The position numbers were made by a program, and so were the translations under genes. A DNA stretch of 64,000 nt from Dipteronia dyeriana (taxonomy: Eukaryota; Streptophyta; Magnoliopsida; Sapindales; Sapindaceae): assembly GCA_032871835.1 (NCBI GenBank), contig CM065300.1, forward strand, positions 107,815,088 to 107,879,087. Reading direction: 5' to 3'. Under the pieces are notes generated by a model. That model saw only the letters and a list, made by a program, of their open reading frames with translations, was not told where the DNA came from and ran no database searches. Of the stretch, positions 55,391 to 64,000 are shown in pieces; position 1 is the stretch's first letter, and each line of letters begins with the position of its first letter.

Positions 55391-58221
55391 TGAAAATAAT
55401 AAGTACAAGATTATACTAAACAACCTAGAGGGGGGGGGGGGGGGGGGTGAATATGTTGTCTCTCACTTTTGACAAATCTTTCGAGACTAGTGACATAACC
55501 TTGATAAGCACACAAATTAACATTCAACATGATTGTTATGAGAAAACAATATATTCATGTAGGATTAAATCTCCACTCTTAGTCTATAAAACATACAACA
55601 AGAATCAATGTATCTTACGAACAAATATATTCAATGTAGACAAAATTCCATAAGTTGTACTTAAAGTCTTAGAGTATTACAATGTGATACTTTACAACTT
55701 GAATGGAATATCACGAGATACAAATTTATCTAACATACATAAACAATATTGTGTAAGGAAGTCAACTTACATATAAAGTTCTATCCACATTATTCAAAAA
55801 ACAATTACCAATATAAGAGACAAAAGGATAGAGAAAAAGTGACACAAGATATAACATGGTAATCCTCCGAAGAGGAAACATCCATGGGTTAGCAACCACC
55901 GGCAAACAAAATCCACTAGTAAATAAGAAAAGTAAAATTTCTCAAGTGACCCCTTCACCTATAAACTACCCTTCTATCCGACTCATGAGGATGTCACCCT
56001 AATGCTCAACAATCCGAGGCCTCACAACTCTTGTCAAGACTTCCTCGCTCACCCTTCGGGATCCTCACGACCTTAGGCAAGACTTCTTGCTCAACTATCC
56101 GAGTCCTCCTGACTCTAGTCAAGACTTCCTTGCTCACCCTTTCGGATCCTCACGACCCTAGGCAAGACTTCTTCCTTGACTATCCGAGTCCTCCCGACAC
56201 CTAGCCAAGACTTCCTTGCTTGACAATCCAAGGTCTCACACCTCTTGCCAAGACTTTCTTTCTCAACAACATAGGTCTCACACCTATTGTTAAGACTTCC
56301 TTCTCACAAGGAATCTAGGTGATCATGAATGCAAAACGTAAACAAGCACGCAACATAGAATAAGATGATCAACAAATTCCATGGAAACTAGAATTAATCA
56401 ATAAGCACACAAAGTATATTTTTCTAGTTTATAATCCAAAAATGACACCACACAAGATGATGCATGAGCATATGAAATGTATGGATTAGGTACACTCCAT
56501 GAAGATCTAGACATAGACAATAAAGTTCACAAAACAAGATTGTCTAGATCTTATGCATGAATAAAAATCTAGAGCATGCCAAATTTCCAAACACACACTT
56601 TAAACCTAGATTTTATTCATTTTACTAAAGCTTGAAATAAACATGTTCATGAAGTACATATTCAATACTTTAGTACTAACACAAAAATGCTAGAAACACA
56701 AGATATGATCAATCAAATCTCTAGCAATCATTTAGAGCATACATTCACAAAATAGTCAATTAAACTCTAATAGACTCTAAATACAAAATCAAATGTGCTA
56801 ATCCTAGATCTATTTAACAAATGAGTTCTAGCACATGATAGACTATTAATCGTGAAAATAAAGTCAATCAAAGCATAAAGAGTCCTAGATAAGATGCTAG
56901 CACAATACAACTAACAATCATGTGAAAACATAGTTTTGATTGAAACATAACTCACAATCAAGTTTCTAATTAAGCACAACTAGCATTTAATTAAAGATCT
57001 ATCACTCATCAACATATTTTCAAGTCAAATACACACAAGTAGGAAGAATACCCAAGGTATTTGAACATTAAAATCAAGGAAATCAAAAGATAAACAAATA
57101 CCTTGACAATTTCGAGTGCAGTCATGAAAATGTTGCAATCCACCATAAAACTTGAACAAATGAGTTCAAGGTTGCTTGGAGATGATATAGGACTTCAATA
57201 CGAAACTTCTCCAACTTAAATCACTCCAATCCGATAGGAAATGAGAGAGATATGGTGATTCAAATTTGAGAGAAAAAACTTGGAAATTTTCTGCACTACA
57301 TTTTCTTCTTCCTTAGATTCAAATAAGAGAGAGAAGAGATATATAAAAGAGAGGGAAGAGATATATGTGAAAAGACCAAAGCTACCCGTTTAAGATGCTT
57401 CCCCGAGATGGCGTGTGGGCATCTCGGGGCAGCAGGGTGTTGCAGCCGAGATGGTAACGCATCATCTTGGGCTTGCACCAATGAATGGCCTTTGGCCATG
57501 GTGCAACTCCCTTGCACTTCCCTCGAGTTCTTCGACCGTTCTCCTGCCTCTGAACTCGGAATTTGAATCCGTTTGCGGATTACAAACCGTAACTCTCTCT
57601 AGGACATAGACATATAAGATACTCAACCCAGAGAATAAGAATTAGACTTGATATATGAAGTTGAAAACAATGTACGCAACATGACTGGAAAGTAGCATAA
57701 CTTTTGACTCGGAACTTGAAATTAATAGTATGAGTAACCGAAATGACCGAAACTCAGTCAAGAATGTTTTAAGACTAAAATCAAGTTAAATATCCACGTT
57801 ATACAAACATATACACATACAAATACAATTCACACTAGAATGCAAACTACATAGAGATAGTCTTCAATCATGCATTTTCCAAAACATGTTATTTCCATAC
57901 CAATGCATGAGCTGCACTACGATGCAGGGACACAAATGTATAATTTATGTGTGTGTGCACATATAATGATGCACAACTAAGCAGGGACAAATATGAATAA
58001 ATTGTATGTGTATGCTCCTTAGCCTTGAAAGAGAAAAGAAAGGTCTTAATATACCTTTGTAGAATCATGAAGCACTTTTCCCTTTGAAGACTTGAACTTG
58101 CTTGAATAGTTGTCATTTCTTCTTTGAAACTTGAATCATCATGAATCCCTAACAATTAAGCAATACAAAGGAAATATTGTTTTAATATAGAATATTGCCA
58201 ACATAACTCATAAACCTAACA
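55391..58221 (-). repeat. C2 5' LTR
   Basis: 2831 bp, partner of 48772-51609. G run at 55430-55447, stem-like motif at 55856-55888, AAGTCTTG modules at 55998-56310, palindrome at about 57397-57433. Ends AAACCTAACA before ATGGA. Confidence 0.95.
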
Positions 58222-58226
58222 ATGGA

Positions 58227-59653
58227 AACCCTCCAAACAGGAAAAACCACGGGTTATTAAGTGCGCCACACTCGAACCTCAAATCAACTAATGGTAAAGG
58301 AATTACAACCTAATCTCGGTATATAGTCCACCACCGTTACCTAATCCCTGATATGAGTGAACCTAGTCCAACTTGCTTACGATTTAAGCTACCTAATCCC
58401 GGAAGCAACACAAGTCTTACTTCTGAATGAAGAGATAAAATGGCCTACATAAATATATGATGATATTCAAAAAAGAAACAAGGCTAGGAAACCATAGATG
58501 CTTATCTTAGATGATAAAATGGCAATTCATGCATTCCTTGATATCAAGAGCTAAATGACATATCATAAAGCTTAGCAAACATAGATCAAACAATCCTATG
58601 AAGCTATGACAATACAACACTCAATCATGTCATCACAAACAATCTCTATTTTGTATCTAGAATATATTCTTAGAGCATACAAATGATAAAAGTGATGGCT
58701 TGATAAGAAAAACACTAAACTTAGATGAAGGTAGTGAGAAACTTACCAAACAAGATGTGATGATTCAAAACCATAGATGGATGCACTCTATATGTCCATA
58801 GATGATGCAAGATGATGTTTTTATGCACAAGGAGATGATTTGACTGTATGAAGGTGCGTTCTTGTGAGATTTTTCCTTTTGAGATATGTTCTAAGGAAAA
58901 GCTGTGATATTTGGAACTCTTAGTATGACCTGAAAAAGAAGAGACACATATAAAGGTGTCAAAAATGAAGTTCTGTCGTTTTGAGAAAAATTGCCAGATC
59001 TACATAGTGCACCAGTCCAGGCCCGTATAGTGACCTGCGCTAAGCCGCGCAATTGTCCATGCATTGATTGGAAACCAAGAGATGAAAAAAAATTGCCCAG
59101 TGTAATGTGCGGGGCCTACGTGAGCTCTAACCAGTGCAAGTGTCCGCCCATTGTCCTGTCGCCGAGAGATTGAAATAATCAATCAGCCCATTACATGGGT
59201 AGTGCGTGGGTAGGCACCCACACATAGACCCATGCTTTACCCTGTTATGGATTTTTCAAAGTGAAAAATCTACCACACCAAACACACAATGATTGCAAGG
59301 GAAATCAATGAAGCATACATGCATAAAACATCAAGTGCAAGAAAGTGTGAGTGAGTGTAAGAGCAACACATAATGTATGTCAATACAAATGCAAAGATGT
59401 GATCAATATAAACATTTAAGAAGAGTTATCAAGGCATGACAGCACACAAATAAAAAACACAACATATATGAATAAGGGATATGCATGAGTTGTGAGTGTG
59501 TGCAACTATATCTTTTCAAAGCAAGTAAGCATACAAAATTTTACCTTTGGTGTTTCTTCTCTTGAAGTCTTGAGAGCCTAAGCTACACTTGCATCAAACC
59601 CCAAAATGTGGTTTGTTCATGAAATGAGCCAATCAATAAATGAGGACTTTACA
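58227..59653 (-). repeat. D 5' LTR, main part
   Basis: On the minus strand from TGTAAAGTCCTC (59653) to CCCGTGGTTTTTCC...GGAGGGTTTCC beside C2. Together with 48572-48771 it gives an LTR of about 1.63 kb. Its start resembles that of F (TGTAAGTTCCTC), and the stretch GTGTGGCGCAC occurs in both, so D and F are related families. Confidence 0.8.
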
Positions 59654-60117
59654 ATGGTAACTAGGCATTTTAGTGATTGTATAATATCTCAACAAAAGAT
59701 TTCTAAGATAAAGAGTAGAGTTGTGTGGAATCTTGAGGAAGAAATTGTGAAGGTTTTAAAGGTGGGATTGGCTCATGGAGCCAATTTTTATGCTAATAAG
59801 AAAGAGCTGATAGAGTTCAGGGCAAGCAGGAAGGTGGAAAACGATAATTAGTTTCGTGATTTGGTAAGAAACTTGGTGCTCAGATATAAGCCTGTTACAT
59901 CGTAGGCCTTTTGGGGCATTTGTTATGGGTCTACGGCTTCAGTTGGAGCTGTTGGGGGAAGTGTTTAGTGCTGTGTTTGCTAGTAGCTATTTGTCTTTGG
60001 GTCTTTGTACTATTTTTTCTAGCTTTGCTTGTTTTCTTGTTGGCCTTTGGTCTGTTGTTGCTCATTTTACCTTTTTTGGCTCATTGAATAATTGTTTGCC
60101 TTTCAAAAAAAAAAAAC
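59654..60117 (+). pseudogene. Probable LINE remnant with poly(A) tail
   Basis: Reads SKIKSRVVWNLEEEIVKVLK and VGLAHGANFYANKKELIEFR, then a stop and FRDLVRNLVLRYKP. The Trp-Asn-Leu-Glu-Glu-Glu-Ile pattern resembles a segment found in plant L1-type retroelement proteins, from memory. The region is followed by a T-rich 3' untranslated part and ends TTTCAAAAAAAAAAAA at about 60104-60117, the usual plant LINE end. The middle (endonuclease, RT) is missing. It could also be a retro-copied host sequence. Confidence 0.4.
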
Positions 60118-60583
60118 CAATTCACCCCATAAACAAACAAACAAACGAAATCAAGTGAAAAGTGCAGAGTATAAAAAACACTTTTTTTTTTCACGTGGAA
60201 ACCCTTCGACAAGGGAAAACAAAAGGCTAACCTCTTAGCCACTTGGATCCTCAAATCCTCTATTGTAATGATGTTTATAACCTAGGTTGATGTCTAGTCA
60301 TACCAATCTCGGTCACTAACCCACCACTACTACCTGACGGGTCTTTATAGTGATTCTAGACTAGTGCTTGCCAACCATACCTTGGTTGCAAGACTTCACT
60401 GGCTTGTGCAATACACCTTATTGTCGCAAGACTTAACACTCAAGAAGAGAACAACAACCTATGTGAATATGAAAATATTCTCAACACAATTAGTGCTAGG
60501 CAACACTAAATGCTTACCTAGAGATTTAAAGATGTCAATTAAGTACAAATCCTAGATATCAAAGTCTATATGAACGCTCATAT
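60118..60583 (-). repeat. J: old LTR fragment related to D and F
   Basis: The minus strand is similar to F 62780-63060: GATTTGAGGATCCAAGTGG-type sequence, AACCTAGGTT, and a CCCTTGTCGAAGGGTTTCCACGTG form of the LTR motif at about 60192-60215. Cut on the right by A3. Confidence 0.5.
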
Positions 60584-61421
60584 TGTAAGGATTATGCTCG
60601 ATAGCAAGAGTATAATAATGTATTTGACAATCTTCTTAATTAATAAAGTGATTTCTAGTTTCACAAATCTTATAGCATTTATAGTTTAATTATTCTAATT
60701 GTTAAAGGTAAATAATCATAAGGTCAAAAGACTGTGAGAAAAGAAGAATTGTTCATACATCTAGATATGTATGAGGTAGACATAACACTTTAGTTAGTCT
60801 TGAATAATATTCACAACTTAAGTTAAAGGTTGGACGCCTTTATCTTGTCAAAGTTGTAGATTCTTTTTCTAGCATTTGAGTGGGATCAAATGTTTTATGA
60901 TGAGTCTAAAATCATCAAAGTGTGGTGTATCTTGGCAAAAGAATCTAGTGCACTAGGTGCATTGAATAGGATCGCGGTGAATTAATTTATCCACTACCGT
61001 CAATACATAAAAATTTTCACTTGAGGACAATCAGAGAGTCTATCTCAATCCTAAAATAAATGATGGACTTATGTCTACAAGTGTTATCATTTGAGCTGTC
61101 AATGAGTACGATTATATAACATAGTCTATCCTCGATAGTTTGGTGGTATTCATTTGCTAATCTATAGAGGACTTCATTTATAAATATGGACATCATTTAA
61201 ATGTAAGTAGAATGACATCATTTAAATGTAAGTAGAATGCCATCATATGGATATTTTAAGGGTATTGGATATTAAATCTTAAAGTTAAGTTTTCAATAGT
61301 GTTTATTGAAACATGGCTTCTGGACAAGTCAAAATATCCAAGTTCAAAATGTGGTCATATGAGTAAATATGGTAACTTAGAGAGCTATAGGCGGTCTATG
61401 AGCTCTTGGCGATTACTGGTA
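60584..61421 (+). repeat. A-family LTR, copy A3 (partial)
   Basis: Begins TGTAAGGATTATGCTCGATAGCAAGAG, the reverse complement of the A1 and A2 right ends. It follows them for about 840 bp to GCGATTACTGGTAT, then is interrupted by F. Preceding five bases: CATAT. The rest lies beyond the window. Confidence 0.75.
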
Positions 61422-61749
61422 TTGTAAGTTCCTCAGTTTTTAATTGGCTTATTTTGTTGACAACCACATTTAGGGATTAATGTGTAAGGGTAGTTTAGGT
61501 TATCATTGCTCAAGACCCAACTCAAGCTTCAGAGGGTAAATCACTGGCTTAACCTTTTCTGAAGAGATTTTAGTGCACACACACAATCTCATACATGTGT
61601 TTGAACATCTTACATGAATGCTAAATTGCCTTAATTGTGTGTCTCTTTGCCATATATCTTGCGTGGGTGCTTGTTGCATTTAGTTTACCCGTAGAAGAGC
61701 ATTTTCCCCTTGATCGCGACCGGGACAGCTATCTGTGCATTTCCTCCTC

Positions 61750-61985
61750 CGCGGTATGTACAACGATGTTCTCCAGACGTTGCTTGCAGCTGCTACCGCA
61801 GCCTGTGCACGTTGCATGAGCAACGGTCTCCCAAGCGAAGTTTCCCAGTGTTGCATTGCTGGATCTACCGCGGTCTAGACAACTGACTGTAACGCGGTCC
61901 AGACAGTAGAGATTCCCAAGCGATGCACCGCTCGCGCTACCGCGGTCTGGACACTTGCCTAGGCCGTGGCATGCACATCGGTCAT
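61750..61985 (+). repeat. GC-rich U3 repeats in F LTR
   Basis: Three forms of TACCGCGGTCTAGACA (about 61868, 61892 as AACGCGGTCCAGACA, and 61937) and two of TTCCCAAGCGA or TCCCAAGCGA (about 61829, 61913). They sit 100-290 bp upstream of the TATA box, rich in CpG within AT-rich DNA. Confidence 0.7.
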
Positions 61986-62040
61986 GACGGGAATCAGTTG
62001 CCCCTTATCCAAAACGACGCCATTTCCTATAGGGCTTCTT

Positions 62041-62048
62041 TATATAAT
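62041..62048 (+). promoter_or_regulatory. TATA box of F LTR
   Basis: TATATAAT about 620 bp after the LTR start, downstream of the GC-rich repeat patch. Confidence 0.55.
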
Positions 62049-63101
62049 GTCTCTTATTCATTCTTGCTTCCTATAAGCCAAAAATAATATCTTTGAGTAG
62101 GAAAGTAACTCCTAGAGAGAGAGAGCTTCCAAGAACTCATCTTGGCTCATCCAACCTTCAATCCATGAACATCTAACATTATCTAGCATCTTCCAAGCAT
62201 GGTTTCTCTTGTTTGTCATTGACAAGGTAATCTCTACATGCCTTAGAATTTCTTGTTCCATTCTTATGACATGTATGCCTAGGTTTAGCAATTATTGTTC
62301 ATTAAATGTATGTTATTGAGTTTAATTGCATTTATAACATGCTTGGGTTGTTGATTGTTGGTTGAGATTTATATTTTGTGATAGCTAGGGTTTGTGACCA
62401 TTTTACCCTTCTAGCTAAATCTTTATGCTTTGCATTTAGGTATTGTTTAGGACTTATTGATTGCATTTTGTGATTGCATTATAGTCCTTGCCATGTTTTG
62501 TGACAACATGTGTTATTGGCTCTTTGTTTGATAACTAGGATATATTGTTGCATAATTATATCTAGTTAAGTCTTATGAACATTCATTTAGACATTGATAT
62601 CTAGGAATTGTATTTAGTGACATTCTTAAATTCCTAGATAAGTATTTAGTGTGGCCTAACATTACTTGCATGTTTGAATATTTTATCATATTCACTTAGG
62701 TTGTGTTTGACTCTTTATTAAGGTTAAGTCTTGTGACTAAGTTGTTAGGGCATAAGCAAATAGATCAAGAATCACTATTAAGGCCTGTTGGGTAGAGTGA
62801 AAGGGTTAGTAACTGAAGGGTGTAACGGGAGGTCAACCTAGGTTGTAAACTTTCATTCAATAGTGGATTTGAGGATCTAGTGTGGCGCACAAATCAGCCC
62901 GTGGTTTTTCCCATTTGGAGGGTTTTACGTAAACATCAAGTGTTATTTATATTTCCGCACTTTATACTTGTTGTAGTATGTTTGTTTCATTGGGGTAATT
63001 TGTGTTCATTTTGATTAATCAAAAAATTGGTAATTGATTCGATTAAATCCTATTCACCCCCACTCTAGGTTATAGACACACATGTTTTAGGGAACTTTCA
63101 A

Positions 63102-63115
63102 TTGGTATCAAAGCC
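63102..63115 (+). promoter_or_regulatory. F primer binding site
   Basis: TTGGTATCAAAGCC one base after the LTR end. tRNA-iMet type with one change. Confidence 0.8.
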
Positions 63116-63232
63116 GGTGCCTAGATATACTTAGGTGATCTGTGCTCTGTGTGTGTCTTTCTTTTGCATTCTTCTTTTTTCCATCTTGTGTGGTGCATTT
63201 CATTTGCATCTCATTCATTTAACCCAAACACT

Positions 63233-64000
63233 ATGAGTGAGCTTGGGATGTGCAAAGAGGGAGCATCAAGTATAAGACCACATTTGCTTAAAGATGATAA
63301 TTATGCCTCATGGAAAGGCAAGATGGAGTCTTATATTTGTCAAATAGATGACTATGCATGGATGGCGGTTGAAGATGGGTACATTCTTTCGAAGATGACA
63401 AATGATGATGGAGATGAAGTTCCAAAGCCTAAGTCTCAATTTAGCACACAAGAATTTGAAGCTTCCAAGTGGAACAACAAGGCAATGCATGCCATCTTAT
63501 GTGCCATGGACGACAATCAACACAAGTTGGTTCAAAACACTAGGCATGCAAAGGAAGCTTGGGAGATTCTACAAGCGGCTTATGAAGGAACCGAAGTGGT
63601 CAAGGATTCCAATCTTCAAATCCTTCAAATGCAATTTGAGACAATTCAGATGGAAGATGACGAGTGCTTTAATGACTTTCAAGTGAAATTGATGGACATC
63701 GTAAATCAAAGCCATCAACTAGGTGACCCATATTCTGATAGAATGATCAAGCAAAAGATCATGAGGTCACTCCCCAAGAGATTTGAGTCCAAGGTGACGC
63801 ACTGGAAGAAAATAGCAACTACAAGACTATGAAGCCGAGTGAAGTGATTAGAAGGCTTCTAGCCTATGAGTCTAGGTGGACTTCTACACCTACATCTCTT
63901 AATAAGCAAAAGAACATAGCTTTGAAGACATCCAAAGTAAAGATGAAGGAGGATGACTCAGATGAGGAGATGGCTCTTATGGTGAAGAAATTCAAGAGGT
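63233..64000 (+). pseudogene. gag: F gag (one frameshift, runs off window)
   Basis: Copia Gag of the UBN2 type. Start ATG at 63233 (MSELGMCKEGASSIRPHLLK), not the earlier in-frame ATG at 63149, because D gag starts at the same site. It continues NYASWKGKMESYICQIDDYA, MHAILCAMDDNQHKLVQNTR, EAWEILQAAYEGTEVVKDSN and LMDIVNQSHQLGDPYSDRMI, ending MRSLPKRFESKVT. A one-base deletion near 63798 then shifts the frame. The protein goes on as ALEENSNYKTMKPSEVIRRL and DDSDEEMALMVKKFK to the window end. Least damaged gag in the window. Confidence 0.88.

Larger units (their letters stand above)
48772..58221 (-). mobile_element. Element C2: full-length non-autonomous copia-type element
   Basis: 9,450 bp, both LTRs complete (2838 and 2831 bp), primer site, polypurine tracts and a perfect ATGGA duplication. 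The interior is only 3.8 kb and codes for no protease, integrase, RT or RNase H. It carries the same two reading frames as C1. This is the reference copy for the C family. It is inserted in the 5' LTR of D. Confidence 0.95.
13096..59653 (-). mobile_element. Element D: SIRE-like Ty1/copia hosting four nested elements
   Basis: One copia element on the minus strand, recovered in pieces by following its reading frames across insertions. The 5' LTR is 59653-58227 plus 48771-48572, then primer site, gag ATG at 48446, gag at 38364-37490 and onward from 30600, protease and integrase to 28376, RT end and RNase H at 15156-14546, a 3' untranslated zone, and part of the 3' LTR at 13895-13096. The two D LTR parts at 13096-13890 and 58856-59645 align closely. 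Inserted in it are C2, E1, C1 and I. Flank on the right after TGTAAAG is ATGGT; the other flank is not visible. Confidence 0.75.
61422..63100 (+). repeat. F 5' LTR
   Basis: 1679 bp, TGTAAGTTCCTC...GGAACTTTCA. A GC-rich repeat patch at 61750-61985, TATATAAT at 62041, CCCGTGGTTTTTCCC...GGGTTTTACGTAAA at 62898-62932, and TATTCACCCCCACTCTAGGT before the end. Confidence 0.85.
61422..64000 (+). mobile_element. Element F: SIRE-like Ty1/copia, runs off the right end
   Basis: 5' LTR, primer site and gag visible; pol lies beyond 64000. It interrupts A3 after GGTAT (61417-61421). Its gag and LTR are close relatives of those of D. Confidence 0.88.

Noticed and set aside
1..64000. Host protein-coding genes
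   Set aside because: Every long frame with a recognisable domain belongs to a retroelement, and the remaining short ORFs show no domain. I saw no plausible exon series outside the antisense gene of H.

Overview
This 64 kb window looks like heterochromatic or intergenic DNA from a flowering plant. It is almost entirely LTR retrotransposons, most of them nested inside one another. I found no intact host gene, no rRNA or tRNA gene, and no CRISPR array. Evidence for a plant: Ty1/copia and Ty3/gypsy polyproteins with tRNA-iMet-type primer sites (TTGGTATCAGAGC), a Tat-lineage gypsy element with a second (archaeal-type) RNase H and an antisense extra gene, SIRE-like copia gag-pol sequences with clustered polypurine tracts, and AT-rich spacers with microsatellites. 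I use the working names H, A, D, I, G, C, E, F and J for the elements. The species cannot be told from the sequence.

Left flank. Positions 1-9713 hold H, a decayed Tat-lineage Ty3/gypsy element on the + strand whose 5' part lies outside the window. It reads gag, protease, RT, RNase H, archaeal-type RNase H, integrase, then a tandem-repeat zone. After that comes a long gene on the opposite strand (8325 down to 5474) with two intron-like gaps. A short 3' LTR closes the element. H abuts an A-family element (minus strand, 2.4 kb LTR at 10713-13095), which is itself inserted in the 3' LTR of D.

The big nest. D is a SIRE-like copia element on the minus strand, spread from 59653 (start of its 5' LTR) down to 13096 (inside its 3' LTR), about 46.5 kb. 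Its own sequence survives in five pieces: 58227-59653, 48445-48771, 37490-38369, 28376-30605 and 13096-15156. Into it went C2 (48772-58221, TSD ATGGA, in the 5' LTR), E1 (38370-48439, TSD CACTC, four bases after the gag start codon), C1 (30606-37484, TSD TCACA, inside the gag zinc-knuckle codons) and I (15157-28375, a different copia lineage, no matching TSD). I is in turn interrupted by an A-family LTR (A2, 23511-25947) and by G (18614-23506), a gypsy element that kept gag but lost pol.

Right flank. 59654-60117 looks like the 3' end of a LINE with a poly(A) tract. 60118-60583 (J) is an old LTR fragment related to D and F. A3 (60584 onward, + strand) is a third A-family LTR. It is interrupted at 61421 by F, a D-like SIRE copia element whose 5' LTR (61422-63100), primer site and gag run off the window end.

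How the parts relate. D and F are autonomous-type elements with a full-style gag. E1 has pol but lacks the N-terminal gag domain. C1 and C2 lack pol entirely, yet share their 3' region and LTR modules with E1, so the C family looks like a non-autonomous relative. Every coding region is broken by stops or frameshifts. The points most worth a second look are the spliced antisense gene of H, the LTR stem-like motif shared by copia and gypsy elements, the C family itself, and the TSD-less junction of I.
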